A stretch of DNA of 54,640 bases from the NCBI GenBank assembly GCA_964398945.1, contig CAYNOT010000024.1:1-54640 (forward strand), written 5' to 3'. Positions 41,152 through 49,749 of this stretch are shown piece by piece (the first letter of the stretch is position 1; each line of letters begins with the position of its first letter). This stretch comes from JBGTGG01 sp964398945. GTDB taxonomy: Bacteria > Bacteroidota > Bacteroidia > Cytophagales > Cyclobacteriaceae. Made by a program: the position numbers and the translations under genes. Below the pieces are notes generated by a model. It was not told the DNA's origin, made no database searches, and was given only the letters and a program-made list of their open reading frames with translations.

Positions 41152-42888
41152 TTAAATCCGCGCCTGATACGTATACAAATCGAAGTAGCGCCCCTTCTTT
41201 TCAATTAACTCTTCATGACGGCCGCGCTCAACGATTTCCCCATCTTCCACTACCAAAATCTGTGTAGCCTGACGAATGGTACTTAACCGGTGTGCAATCA
41301 CAAAGGTGGTACGACCTTGCATCAACGCGGAAAGGCTTTGTTGAATGTAGGTTTCACTTTCGGTATCGAGGTTCGAAGTCGCTTCATCCAGGATCAATAT
41401 CCGTGGGTTTGCCAGTATAGCCCGGGCGATGGCAATGCGTTGCCGTTGGCCACCGGAAAGTTTAACCCCACGTTCTCCGATCAACGTATCAAGTCCATCT
41501 TCAAACCGATCGGTAAACTGGTCTACGTGCGCTGCTTTTACCGCGTTAATCAAATCTTCTTCTGAAGCATTGGGGCGTGGGAATAAAATGTTTTCACGGA
41601 TGGTGCCTTCAAACAAAAAATCATCTTGCAACACTACACCCAACTGACTGCGGAAACTACTTAAGGTAACTTCCGAAAGATCTTGTCCATCTACGGTTAT
41701 AGTCCCTTTATCCGGGTTCAGAAATGCAGCTGCCAGCCCGGCAATGGTGGTCTTGCCTGAACCCGATGTTCCCACCAACGCAGTCACTGTTCCGCGTGGA
41801 GCAACGAAGTTGATGTTCTTCAATACATCTTTTCCTTCTTCATACGCGAAAGAAACATCCTTGAAAACAATGTCGCCCTGGATTTCCGGGATCGTAATTT
41901 TTCGCTTCGTACCGTCATCCTCCAACTCCATGTTCATCAATTCTTCGGTACGGTCCAATCCCGCAAAGGCTTCTGTCAGTTGGCTACCGATGTTGCTCAT
42001 TTGAATAATCGGAGCGATCAAAAACCCAAGGAACAAGGTGAAGGAAAGAAAATCACCGGTAGACATTTCATTGTTGATAATTGAATACGCACTGTACCCC
42101 ATAATCCCTGCGCTTGCCAATCCCAATAGGAAGGTGGCCGAACTGGTAACAAAACTGGTGGCGGTCAGGCTCTTCTTTACGTTAAGGAACAACTTCTCAA
42201 CACCCGCTTCAAAAGTTTTGATTTCCTGGTCTTCTGCATTAAAGCCTTTGATCACCCGAACGCCATTCAATGTTTCTGTTAGCCTTCCGGTCACATCTGC
42301 ATTTAATTGACCGCGCTCCCGGAACACCGGGCGGATGTAGCTGAAAGCTTTTAGTGAGATCAACCCAAAAATGACAACCGGTGCCAATACATAAAGCGTT
42401 AAGACCGGGCTGATGTTGATCAGAAAACCCAAACAAATGATAGCACTCAACGACCCACCGATCAATTGTACCAACCCAGTTCCTACCAGATTACGAACAC
42501 CTTCCACATCGGTCATGATGCGGGAAACCAATGCTCCCGACTTATTATTATCAAAGAAGCGGACCGGCAATTTTAAAATCTGCTTTTGTACTTTGGCCCG
42601 AAGCACCGAAATAAGATGTTGTGCTTCAACGCTCAATAGCTGCGTTAAAACATACGATGTAACTGCCTGGATAAGAATCGCTCCCGCTACAATGACCAAG
42701 AACGTCTGCAACATATCAATCTGCTCTTTTGCAATAATCTCATCCATCAGGTATTTACTGGCGTAGGGGAGGACCAAACCGGATAACCGACTGATAATGA
42801 TGAGGATAAGACCGATTGCTAATTTATTTTTTCGAGGCCAGATAATGGTTTTAAAAACCTGGCCAATGGTGACTTTCGATTTGCTCAT
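41152..42888 (-). CDS. MsbA-like ABC exporter (membrane domain plus ATPase)
   Basis: 578 residues, the normal length for a half-size type IV exporter that works as a homodimer. The N-terminal domain (about 15-310) has six transmembrane helices, with the coupling loop FFDNNKSGALVSRIMTDVEG. The ATPase domain has Walker A GTSGSGKTT, signature LSGGQRQRIAIARAIL, Walker B ILILDEATSNLD and the His switch FVIAHRLSTI. Such proteins export lipids, drugs or peptides. Substrate is not told by sequence. The gene lies 132 bases from the thiolase gene on the same strand and may have its own promoter. Confidence 0.93.
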   Translation of the reverse strand: MSKSKVTIGQVFKTIIWPRKNKLAIGLILIIISRLSGLVLPYASKYLMDEIIAKEQIDMLQTFLVIVAGAILIQAVTSYVLTQLLSVEAQHLISVLRAKVQKQILKLPVRFFDNNKSGALVSRIMTDVEGVRNLVGTGLVQLIGGSLSAIICLGFLINISPVLTLYVLAPVVIFGLISLKAFSYIRPVFRERGQLNADVTGRLTETLNGVRVIKGFNAEDQEIKTFEAGVEKLFLNVKKSLTATSFVTSSATFLLGLASAGIMGYSAYSIINNEMSTGDFLSFTLFLGFLIAPIIQMSNIGSQLTEAFAGLDRTEELMNMELEDDGTKRKITIPEIQGDIVFKDVSFAYEEGKDVLKNINFVAPRGTVTALVGTSGSGKTTIAGLAAAFLNPDKGTITVDGQDLSEVTLSSFRSQLGVVLQDDFLFEGTIRENILFPRPNASEEDLINAVKAAHVDQFTDRFEDGLDTLIGERGVKLSGGQRQRIAIARAILANPRILILDEATSNLDTESETYIQQSLSALMQGRTTFVIAHRLSTIRQATQILVVEDGEIVERGRHEELIEKKGRYFDLYTYQARI

Positions 42889-43020
42889 GAAGTAGTAAAA
42901 ATGTTGCGCAAGTTAGGACGATTAGAATGAACGGGGAAGCGAATCCCACACAATAAGGACGGATCGATGCAGGTATTATTTTAATCTGTGAAAAAGATTC
43001 TTCGAACCCTGTGCGCGAAC

Positions 43021-44229
43021 TTATACCCGCTCCAACACCACCGCATAACCTTGTCCAAGTCCAACGCACATGGTGGCCAGGGCATAGCGCTTGTTTTGTT
43101 TTTTTAATTCAAGTGCAGCCGAGTAGGTGATGCGTGTTCCCGATGCACCCAATGGATGTCCGATGGCAATGGCGCCACCGTTCGGGTTGATGCGCGGATC
43201 ATCATCTTGTAATCCAAGCTCCCGGATAACGGCCAGGCTTTGGGAAGCAAAAGCTTCATTCAATTCTATTATATCGACATCGTTTAAAGTAAGCCCTGCT
43301 TTTTCCAACGCCTTTAGGGATGCAGAAACTGGCCCGATTCCCATGATGCGCGGTTCCACCCCTGTGACAGCAGATGAAACAATCCGCGCAAGCGGGGAGA
43401 GGTTGAAATTCTTGACTGCAATTTCAGATGCGATCAAGGTGGCGGCTGATCCGTCATTTAGCCCGGATGCATTTCCTGCCGTAACGGTCCCTTCTTTTCT
43501 GAATGCCGGACGGAGTTTGTTCAAGATTTCAATTGTGGTATCCGCTTTTATAAATTCATCTTGCTTGAATAAAATCGGTTCTCCTTTTCGTTGTGGAATT
43601 TCCACGGCAATAATCTCTTCTGCCAGACGACCGGAAGCAGTTGCTTGGCTTGCTTTCAACTGTGACCGATAGGCGAACCTATCCTGATCATGGCGGGATA
43701 TTGTATACTTATCCACCAGGTTTTCAGCGGTTTGCCCCATGCTATCTACACCATACATTTGCTCCATCTTCGGGTTGATAAACCGCCATCCGAAACTACT
43801 GTCGTGCATTTCAACATCGCGCCCGAAAGGGGTGGACGCTTTGGATATCACCCACGGACCACGCGTCATGTTTTCAACACCACCTGCGATAAACAAATCC
43901 CCATCGCCAGCTTTGATCGCCCGGCTTGCCTGAATAATGGCCGACATCCCGGAAGAACACAACCGATTGACCGTCTCACCGGGAACCGACCAGGGGAGCC
44001 CTGCCAACAGCAGCGCCATACGCGCAACATTTCGGTTGTCTTCACCTGCCTGGTTGGCACAGCCCAGAATCACATCATCGATCGATTCTTTTGGAATGCC
44101 CGGGTTTCGCTGCATCAAGGCTTTGATCACGAGGGCAGCTAAATCATCGGTGCGAATGGTTGCCAATGATCCACCAAAATTTCCAAAAGGGGTACGAATG
44201 CCGTCAATGATATACGATTCTTTGTTCAC
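43021..44229 (-). CDS. pcaF: thiolase, acetyl-CoA acyltransferase (PcaF/PaaJ-like)
   Basis: About 402 residues from GTG 44229. No ATG is in frame upstream, and the -7 element at 44251-44258 ends 21 bases before it. The protein would start with the usual NKESYIIDGIRTPFG. Active-site Cys in VNRLCSSGMSAI, catalytic His in GGAIAIGHPLGASGTR, second Cys in ATMCVGLGQG. The stretches GCANQAGEDNRNVARMALLL and FGWRFINPKMEQMYGVDSM are characteristic of 3-oxoadipyl-CoA thiolases, which split 3-oxoadipyl-CoA to succinyl-CoA and acetyl-CoA. No other aromatic-degradation gene is nearby, so general beta-oxidation is also possible. Confidence 0.9.
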   Translation of the reverse strand: MNKESYIIDGIRTPFGNFGGSLATIRTDDLAALVIKALMQRNPGIPKESIDDVILGCANQAGEDNRNVARMALLLAGLPWSVPGETVNRLCSSGMSAIIQASRAIKAGDGDLFIAGGVENMTRGPWVISKASTPFGRDVEMHDSSFGWRFINPKMEQMYGVDSMGQTAENLVDKYTISRHDQDRFAYRSQLKASQATASGRLAEEIIAVEIPQRKGEPILFKQDEFIKADTTIEILNKLRPAFRKEGTVTAGNASGLNDGSAATLIASEIAVKNFNLSPLARIVSSAVTGVEPRIMGIGPVSASLKALEKAGLTLNDVDIIELNEAFASQSLAVIRELGLQDDDPRINPNGGAIAIGHPLGASGTRITYSAALELKKQNKRYALATMCVGLGQGYAVVLERV

Positions 44230-44250
44230 AGTTTCTGCGTTGATTGCATC

Positions 44251-44258
44251 CAAAGGTA
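44251..44258 (-). promoter_or_regulatory. -7 promoter element that fixes the thiolase start
   Basis: TACCTTTG on the minus strand, an exact TAnnTTTG match. The open frame extends to a TTG overlapping this element, which cannot be the start of a transcript made from it. The first in-frame start after it is GTG 44229. Confidence 0.65.
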
Positions 44259-44445
44259 ATCATGTTCACAAATTTTTGTGATACTACCGACCACATCCCC
44301 GTGAAGGTGGGTAAATCTCTCAATCTCAATAGGGTATCAGTCCCCCAGGCAGCGTTCCTGGATTTTCGATCGGCATTCATCCGTATTAAGTGCCGTTGCA
44401 TCGTTATATTTCGAATTAATTTAATGTTTACTTTATTTTCAATTC

Positions 44446-45693
44446 ATGTACGTGGTTTCAAAGATCAATCGGTTTTTCAGTTTTCTGTCACTCATCGGGT
44501 TACTCTTCATCGCAGCGTGTGGTGATGAAGAACGGCCAATCGTGGAAGAAGGCCTTTTTATCAATGAGATATATGCTTCCGGTGACGATTGGATCGAACT
44601 GTACAATGCACTGGAAACGACAAAAGATATTGGCGGCTTTACCATTTCGGATGATGGCAATCAATACAAACTACCTTCCGGATTTACCGTTCCCGCCAAG
44701 GGGTTTTTGGTATTGCTGTGCAATGATCTCGGAGTAGGGCTCAATACAAATTTTAGATTGGCTTCCGGTGGTGAAACGGTGTCATTGGAAAATGCGTCCG
44801 GTACGTTGATCGATCGGGTAGAATTCCCCAACCTCGACAATGGTCAATCGTATGGCCGGTTTCCGGATGGTTCCCCACAATGGAAAATCTCCGGAAATAC
44901 AACCAAAGGCACCACCAACGGGGATGAGAATGCCCCGGCCATTAATACAATTTCACGTACCCCGCTTGTTCCGGGATTGAACGAAGCTGTTGTGGTAACC
45001 GCAGTGTTGATTTCTAACACGGATATTGCCACGGTCAAGTTATTCTATCGCTTTAATAGTGGTGAATTTACTTCCGTTGATATGGCATTGAGCGGGAATG
45101 TGTACACCGGCACCATTCCCGGCATGGCAACGGTTGGAAAAGTGGAATACTACGTAGAGGCAAAAGGCACGAATGGAAAAACAACATTCAAGCCCGCCAC
45201 CGCCCCCGAAAATACAGATGACTATTTATTGAACACTGATCCGTTGCCACAATTGGTGATCAACGAGTTTATGGCCAGCAACACATCCTGTTGTCCGGAT
45301 ACCGATAGTGGTTCGAATGAGTTTGATGACTGGATCGAAATCCATAATACAGGGCCAACCCCAATCAATATTGCAGGGATGTATTTGTCCGACAACAAAG
45401 ACAATCCTTTTCGGGATAAAATCCCGTCTTCCAACCCGGCTGCCACCACCATTCCTGCCGGTGGTTTTCTGGTACTGTGGGCCGATGGCGAAACCCATCA
45501 GGGGGTATTGCACCTGAACTTTAGTTTGAATGCAGCAGGGGAGGATGTTGGTTTGTTTTACATTGATGGAAGGACTATTGATACCTACACCTTCGGTGCG
45601 CAGAATGCAAATATATCATGGGGGAGAACGTCCGATGGCGGAGCAACCTGGGGTGCTTTTACGACTCCAACCCCGGGGCAATCAAATAATTAA
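44446..45693 (+). CDS. lipoprotein with two lamin-tail domains
   Basis: 415 residues. A lipoprotein signal is visible (NRFFSFLSLIGLLFIAAC, lipobox Cys at about 25). Two lamin-tail domains (LTD) at about 37-150 and 270-412 share the pattern LFINEIYASGDDWIELYN / VINEFMASNTS..DDWIEIHN. Both then show GGFTISDD-like and GFLVLLCN / GFLVLWADG strands. Between them is an Ig-like segment (LVPGLNEAVVVTAVLISNTD). LTD domains are extracellular beta-sandwiches. Here no CotH kinase domain follows. The gene starts the operon that continues with the DUF4956 gene 24 bases on. Confidence 0.88.
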   Translation: MYVVSKINRFFSFLSLIGLLFIAACGDEERPIVEEGLFINEIYASGDDWIELYNALETTKDIGGFTISDDGNQYKLPSGFTVPAKGFLVLLCNDLGVGLNTNFRLASGGETVSLENASGTLIDRVEFPNLDNGQSYGRFPDGSPQWKISGNTTKGTTNGDENAPAINTISRTPLVPGLNEAVVVTAVLISNTDIATVKLFYRFNSGEFTSVDMALSGNVYTGTIPGMATVGKVEYYVEAKGTNGKTTFKPATAPENTDDYLLNTDPLPQLVINEFMASNTSCCPDTDSGSNEFDDWIEIHNTGPTPINIAGMYLSDNKDNPFRDKIPSSNPAATTIPAGGFLVLWADGETHQGVLHLNFSLNAAGEDVGLFYIDGRTIDTYTFGAQNANISWGRTSDGGATWGAFTTPTPGQSNN

Positions 45694-45717
45694 ATAACGA
45701 ATTTGAAATAAAAATAC

Positions 45718-46389
45718 ATGTTTGAATTATTTCCTGATCAACCGGTTTATGAGTATCCTCAGTTGATCAATATTACTTATTCTTTTTTGTGGGCGTTTCT
45801 CCTGGCATCGTTGATTGCCATCACCCATAAACTCACTTTTACCGGGGATTATTACCCAAAGAATTTTTTCCAATCACTGGTATTGGGAGCCGTGGTTACT
45901 ACGCTTGTCATGATGGCGATCGGGGATAGTTTGGCAAGAGGGCTTGGGGTGTTTGGTGCAATGGCGATCATTCGCTTTCGAACACGCATTGATGATCCGC
46001 GCGATGTGTTGTTTTTGTTTGCTGCGTTAAGCACCGGATTGGCCATCGGTGTGTATGGTTTTACCATTTCCTTTGTCGGGTCCATTTTGTTTTGTTTGGT
46101 GGCAGTACTGTTGCACTTTTCACCGTTTCGAAGTTTTGGCCATCACAGCAATTTGTTTTTTACCCTTCAGGATAACAGCCGATATGACGCGTTGGTCAAC
46201 GTGATTGCCGATAACTGTCGTGATTTTCGTGTGGTCACGATACTCGTAAACAAAGAGAAGGCAACCCGCTATCAATATGCCATTTCATTGAAACCTTCGG
46301 TCACCAAAGAAGCATTTATGAAAACGCTAAAAGAATTCGATGGGATCACCCAAATCAGAATATCCTCCAACGAAGTAATCCCCGGCTGA
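45718..46389 (+). CDS. DUF4956 membrane protein
   Basis: 223 residues. Four transmembrane helices in the first 140 residues (about 18-36, 52-70, 95-118, 120-140). The family signature is GVFGAMAIIRFRTRIDDPRD followed by LFLFAALSTGLAIGVYG. The C-terminal ~80 residues form a cytoplasmic alpha/beta domain (YDALVNVIADNCRDFRVVTI). DUF4956 proteins are often encoded next to VTC polyphosphate polymerase domains and CotH kinases. Here the partners are an LTD lipoprotein and an adaptor/outer-membrane pair. Its stop shares a base with the next start (TGATG). Confidence 0.88.
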   Translation: MFELFPDQPVYEYPQLINITYSFLWAFLLASLIAITHKLTFTGDYYPKNFFQSLVLGAVVTTLVMMAIGDSLARGLGVFGAMAIIRFRTRIDDPRDVLFLFAALSTGLAIGVYGFTISFVGSILFCLVAVLLHFSPFRSFGHHSNLFFTLQDNSRYDALVNVIADNCRDFRVVTILVNKEKATRYQYAISLKPSVTKEAFMKTLKEFDGITQIRISSNEVIPG

Positions 46390-47375
46390 TGAACACACGT
46401 TTCAATTGGTTCTATATCTTAATCGCGGTGATGCTGGTAGCGATGCTGTACATCAGTGGCAAGTATTTCAAAGGCAGTGGGGAAGCTTCTATAGGCGTAG
46501 CGCAAACCACTGAGTATAAAATCAATTCCGAAAAATCGGCTTTGGTAAAATCCGTGCAGGTGGTGCCGGGCATGCAGGTAAAAGCAGGCGACCCGTTAAT
46601 TGAACTCACCAGCGATGGGCTGGAAATGGAAATGGCCAGGCTCGTAAACCGAATTGCGGTCTATAAATCAGAGCGCACAGAAAAAGCAAAACTGGCCAAT
46701 GCTGAAATCTCATACATCAAAGCACAAAACAGTATTGTGCTGGAGGAGTTGGATTTGGAAATTTTACAGACCACCAGCGAGATGAAAATAAATGAGGCCT
46801 TGACAAAAGATTTCGGGAAAGAACAGAAAGCAACCGAAGAGCATCCGCTAATGATCAAAATCCATTCATTGCAACAGCAAAAACAAAAACACCTGCAAGC
46901 CATGAATATAAAAATTGCAGATGTGCAACAAGGAAGCACGACTGAACAGCACCTGCTCGAAAACCAGATTGTATTGCTGGAGAGCGAACTGAAACTTCTG
47001 GAAAATGAAAAGTCAAAACTGATCAAGGTGGCAACCGCGCCCGGTGTTGTCAAAAATGTGTATGTAAAACCCGGTGAGCAAGTGGACGCATTTACGCCTT
47101 TGCTGGCCATCAATCCGATCCGGCCCACCACGGTGGTCGCATATCTTGTTGGCAAGAATGCTGAAAGCTATCCCATCGGAATTGAAGTAACGGTGTCTTC
47201 TTATGATCAACGCAGGAATTCCGTTACCGGAAAAGTAATTGGCTATGGATCGGTAAATGAACTGCCTGAAATTTTACAAAAGTCAACGGCCACAAAAGCG
47301 TTCGGCCAACAAGTGTTTATTGATGTTCCTGCCGACAATTTTTTATCGAATGGGGAAAAGGTATTGATCCGGTAA
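46389..47375 (+). CDS. HlyD-like membrane fusion (adaptor) protein
   Basis: 328 residues. One N-terminal transmembrane helix (about 7-24, FYILIAVMLVAMLYISGKYF). Then comes the first half of a lipoyl domain (SALVKSVQVVPGMQVKAGDP), a long coiled-coil hairpin (about 80-215), the second lipoyl half (KVATAPGVVKNVYVKPGEQV) and a beta-barrel. This is the HlyD family layout, bridging an inner-membrane pump and a TolC-like channel. Its start overlaps the DUF4956 stop and its stop lies 3 bases before the TolC-like start. No pump is encoded in the operon. Confidence 0.88.
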   Translation: MNTRFNWFYILIAVMLVAMLYISGKYFKGSGEASIGVAQTTEYKINSEKSALVKSVQVVPGMQVKAGDPLIELTSDGLEMEMARLVNRIAVYKSERTEKAKLANAEISYIKAQNSIVLEELDLEILQTTSEMKINEALTKDFGKEQKATEEHPLMIKIHSLQQQKQKHLQAMNIKIADVQQGSTTEQHLLENQIVLLESELKLLENEKSKLIKVATAPGVVKNVYVKPGEQVDAFTPLLAINPIRPTTVVAYLVGKNAESYPIGIEVTVSSYDQRRNSVTGKVIGYGSVNELPEILQKSTATKAFGQQVFIDVPADNFLSNGEKVLIR

Positions 47376-47378
47376 ACT

Positions 47379-48620
47379 ATGCGCATCGTTTCTTTTTTAC
47401 TTTTCTTTTTCCTTTCATCTTTCGCCCAGGCACAAATTAGCATGGAAGATTTTCTGGCAGGCGTATGGGACGAACCCGAGCTTCAAGCATTTTCAAACCA
47501 GAACGCCTATTTGAACACCAACCCGTACCGGTTGTCGATGGTGCGCAGGCTGGAGTTTCGCACCGAAAGCAACCAGCTCGATCCCGAACGTCAGGATTAT
47601 GCGCTACGCCTGAACCCGGCCAATCCGTGGGAGGTGAAACGGAACAACCAGTATTTCAAAACATATCAGGAAGTACTGCAACTCGACCAAAGCAGAAAGG
47701 TGAAGGAATCGTTGCTGAACCGCTATCAATTGATCATCCAATGGGCATACTGGACGGAGTTGAAAAAATTGAAGGAAGATGAAAGCCGGGTCAATCAAAA
47801 CATGATTAAAATCCTGGAAGCACAGCGCTTCTCCGATTATTTTGATGCCAACGATTATGTGAAATTGAAATTGAACCAGATGGAAAAAATAATTGAACAG
47901 GAAGAAATACAATTTAAAATCGATGATCAACGCAGTCGGGTAGAGGCGCTGCTTTCCAAAAACCAATACGCTACCATTGGGTGGACTTCCGATTCGTTGC
48001 TGGAAATAGAACGGGTAGAAGCTGTTGTCGATAGTATTTTCAACCTGGGAAGTGGCGGGAATGGTGAAGTGGCCTATCGGGAAAAGAAAGTGATGATGGC
48101 CAACGATGAATGGCTGTTGGAAAAATCGAATGTCAACGTTGGTTTTTTACAAACGGAATATCAACCTTTTCGGACTGAACAAGACCGCAACCCGTGGAGC
48201 ATTTCGCTTGGTGTAACCATTCCTGTTTTTAATCCCAATAAAGGGGATATGGCCAAACGCAAGCTGGACATCATTGAAGCAGAAGGGGATTTAATGAGGG
48301 CAAAAGACGCACAGGAAAGTGGCCGCGCGCTGATGCATGCTAAAATTAAAACCCTGATCAGCAGATATAGAAATGTGAAGCTCCAGTTTGAAGCGTTAAA
48401 GCTCGATGAATTGGGCACATCGTTGCAACAGCAGAAGGGAAATCCCATGGCAACTGTGCGGCTTGAAAACAACGTGATCAAATCCAATGAGATTACCGCA
48501 CGGTTGAAGCAAGAAATTTATGGAGCGTACATTGGGTTTTTGGCGTATGCAGAATTACTGCAACAAGGTCCGTTGATTAACTATTTGTCGCCATCGTTGC
48601 AAACCTTGCCCGCGAAATAA
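47379..48620 (+). CDS. TolC-like outer membrane efflux protein
   Basis: 413 residues with a signal peptide (MRIVSFLLFFFLSSFAQA). The rest is mostly long amphipathic helices with short strands: VLQLDQSRKVKESLLNRYQL, WLLEKSNVNVGFLQTEYQPF, PWSISLGVTIPVFNPNKGDM (the strand motif of the family) and DIIEAEGDLMRAKDAQESGR. This matches the outer-membrane efflux family. It is somewhat shorter than classical TolC (about 430-470 mature residues). Last gene of the LTD-DUF4956-HlyD operon. The 1.36 kb after it contain no gene. Confidence 0.85.
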   Translation: MRIVSFLLFFFLSSFAQAQISMEDFLAGVWDEPELQAFSNQNAYLNTNPYRLSMVRRLEFRTESNQLDPERQDYALRLNPANPWEVKRNNQYFKTYQEVLQLDQSRKVKESLLNRYQLIIQWAYWTELKKLKEDESRVNQNMIKILEAQRFSDYFDANDYVKLKLNQMEKIIEQEEIQFKIDDQRSRVEALLSKNQYATIGWTSDSLLEIERVEAVVDSIFNLGSGGNGEVAYREKKVMMANDEWLLEKSNVNVGFLQTEYQPFRTEQDRNPWSISLGVTIPVFNPNKGDMAKRKLDIIEAEGDLMRAKDAQESGRALMHAKIKTLISRYRNVKLQFEALKLDELGTSLQQQKGNPMATVRLENNVIKSNEITARLKQEIYGAYIGFLAYAELLQQGPLINYLSPSLQTLPAK

Positions 48621-48750
48621 ATGAGATTCTTGCTGAGTTTCATTTAATCTTGTCAAGAAACCCTAAAGTGTGGCTGTTGAGGGGAGCGTTTCGGTTAAAC
48701 CTGATAATGTGGTGAATTTGAAAGAATGGAGGTGTTCCTTAAAACATTAC

Positions 48751-48825
48751 TTAACATAATATAAATTATATAACTCTTTCCGAGCTAAGTTCCTGACCCG
48801 CAGTTATATAATCATATTATGTTAA
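48751..48825. repeat. long inverted repeat, arms of about 24 bp
   Basis: TTAACATAATATAAATTATA (continuing TAACT, 48751-48775) and, inverted, AGTTATATAATCATATTATG (continuing TTAA, 48802-48825). They pair over about 23 positions around a 26-base loop. AGTTATATAAT recurs at 48927. TTAACATAAT recurs at 49521. First of six palindromes in the gene-free 48621-49979 stretch. Confidence 0.75.
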
Positions 48826-48830
48826 CCATC

Positions 48831-48867
48831 CCAGCGTGCCATCTGCGCAATGCCTTTGCTACGCTGG
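48831..48867. repeat. inverted repeat
   Basis: CCAGCGT (48831-48837) pairs with ACGCTGG (48861-48867) around a 23-base loop. It directly follows the 48751-48825 palindrome. Confidence 0.5.
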
Positions 48868-48957
48868 TCTGGGGGTTTTAGGCTTCGTATTGAAGTTCGG
48901 GATTGTTCCGCACAAGCCAGCCGCACAGTTATATAATTTGACGTTATATTAAATAGC

Positions 48958-49005
48958 CGCTCAAGCCTGCCCGCATCCGGGCCTCAGTGCACACAGTCTT
49001 GAGCG
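48958..49005. repeat. inverted repeat with inner hairpin
   Basis: CGCTCAAG (48958-48965) pairs with CTTGAGCG (48998-49005). Inside, CCCG-CAT-CGGG forms a second small stem near 48970-48981. Confidence 0.55.
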
Positions 49006-49072
49006 CCTGTTAATGATGATGTGTACAGCCAAAAGTTTTTTTGCCAACGCGCATTAAAGTCAACCACGCACA

Positions 49073-49136
49073 AAGCATAAGTATTGCAGGCCGCACAATT
49101 CCAGCGCTCAACCCAAAGCCAGCAATACACATGCTT
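49073..49136. repeat. 64-bp interrupted hairpin
   Basis: AAGCAT-AA-GTATTGC-A-GGC (from 49073) faces GCC-A-GCAATAC-AC-ATGCTT (to 49136). Sixteen pairs are interrupted by small symmetric internal loops, with a loop of about 26 bases. The symmetric bulges look like an evolved structure rather than chance. Confidence 0.6.
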
Positions 49137-49198
49137 TCTTCAACCCTCGGGAACTTTTTATATACTTCTTGTGTCTATCAATTCAAGATATTTAAGAT

Positions 49199-49235
49199 AA
49201 GCTCTCGGTTGTGGGTTCGAATCCCATCTTTCGCT
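49199..49235 (+). pseudogene. 3' half of a tRNA (Arg-like), upstream of its 5' half
   Basis: AA-GCTCT (end of anticodon loop and 3' anticodon stem, 49199-49205), variable loop CGGTT, T arm GTGGG-TTCGAAT-CCCAT (49211-49227), acceptor CTTTCGC (49228-49234) and discriminator T49235. CCA is not encoded. No D arm or 5' acceptor lies upstream. The acceptor pairs perfectly with GCGAAAG at 49258, and the anticodon stem with AGAGC at 49285. Confidence 0.7.
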
Positions 49236-49257
49236 CTCTAAGTTAAATTCAAACAAA

Positions 49258-49291
49258 GCGAAAGTAGCTCAATTGGATAGAGTAAGAGCCT
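49258..49291 (+). pseudogene. 5' half of a tRNA (Arg-like), downstream of its 3' half
   Basis: Acceptor GCGAAAG (49258-49264), TA, D stem GCTC, D loop AATTGGATA, GAGT, A26, anticodon stem AGAGC (49285-49289), and loop start CT (49290-49291). After that the sequence leaves the tRNA (GCTATTAAAGG). Joined to the 3' half at 49199 it would give one complete class I tRNA whose loop CT-nnn-AA lacks only the anticodon. The CT..AA frame and stem fit tRNA-Arg(TCT). That identity is a guess. Confidence 0.65.
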
Positions 49292-49302
49292 GCTATTAAA
49301 GG

Positions 49303-49330
49303 AGCCAGAGTGATCTGGCTTTCTTTATTT
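49303..49330 (+). terminator. terminator after the tRNA 5' half
   Basis: AGCCAGA-GTGA-TCTGGCT (49303-49320) followed by TTCTTTATTTT. It looks like the kind of terminator that follows tRNA genes, now only 12 bases after the broken anticodon loop. Confidence 0.7.
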
Positions 49331-49408
49331 TAAAGCTCACTTATTTGGGTTATTTGGCTCGCTGAACGCTCACCAGAACGTCAGCGGTGTTCGCATGATT
49401 ATCTTTCT

Positions 49409-49435
49409 GTACTTTTTGCCTTGATGCAAAAAGTA
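49409..49435. repeat. 11-bp perfect hairpin
   Basis: GTACTTTTTGC (49409-49419) pairs with GCAAAAAGTAC (49425-49435), loop CTTGA. A short A-run follows. It could stop transcription in either direction, but no gene is close. Confidence 0.6.
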
Positions 49436-49574
49436 CCAAAAAAATCAAGGCCCAAAGATACTTCCCCGCACATTCCAACACACCACCTCGCCTTTGGGCC
49501 GGGCCACCGCGCAGCATTACTTAACATAATTATGTCCAATGATTAAGAACCAGATAGTTGGGGGTTAATAATAC

Positions 49575-49749
49575 TTAAACATAACACAAAGTTACGGGCG
49601 TGCGGAATAGAAAGGTGCAAGGGTTCGCTGCGCCTGCTCATAAAAAAATCTCCACCCTCCCACTGCCAGCCGCACATCCACCGGGTAGTATTTTTTTATG
49701 GCAGCCCTTGCACCTTTCTATCCGTCCCGTGTGGTCGCGTCATGTTTAA
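49575..49749. repeat. nested 175-base inverted repeat
   Basis: Outer arms TTAAACAT (49575-49582) and ATGTTTAA (49742-49749). Middle arms TAGAAAGGTGCAAGGG (49608-49623) and CCCTTGCACCTTTCTA (49705-49720), 16 perfect pairs. Inner arms CATAAAAAAAT (49639-49649) and ATTTTTTTATG (49690-49700), 11 perfect pairs. The parts between the arms (ACGGGCGTGCGGAA against its partner) pair partly. The 40-base loop is C-rich. No coding frame. Confidence 0.8.

Noticed and set aside
49041..49241. 66-codon plus-strand frame
   Set aside because: It runs through the 49073-49136 hairpin and the tRNA 3' half, so it is not a real gene.
49258..49330. Group I intron in the tRNA anticodon loop
   Set aside because: The split position fits, but the halves are in reverse order and no intron core or downstream 3' exon is seen.
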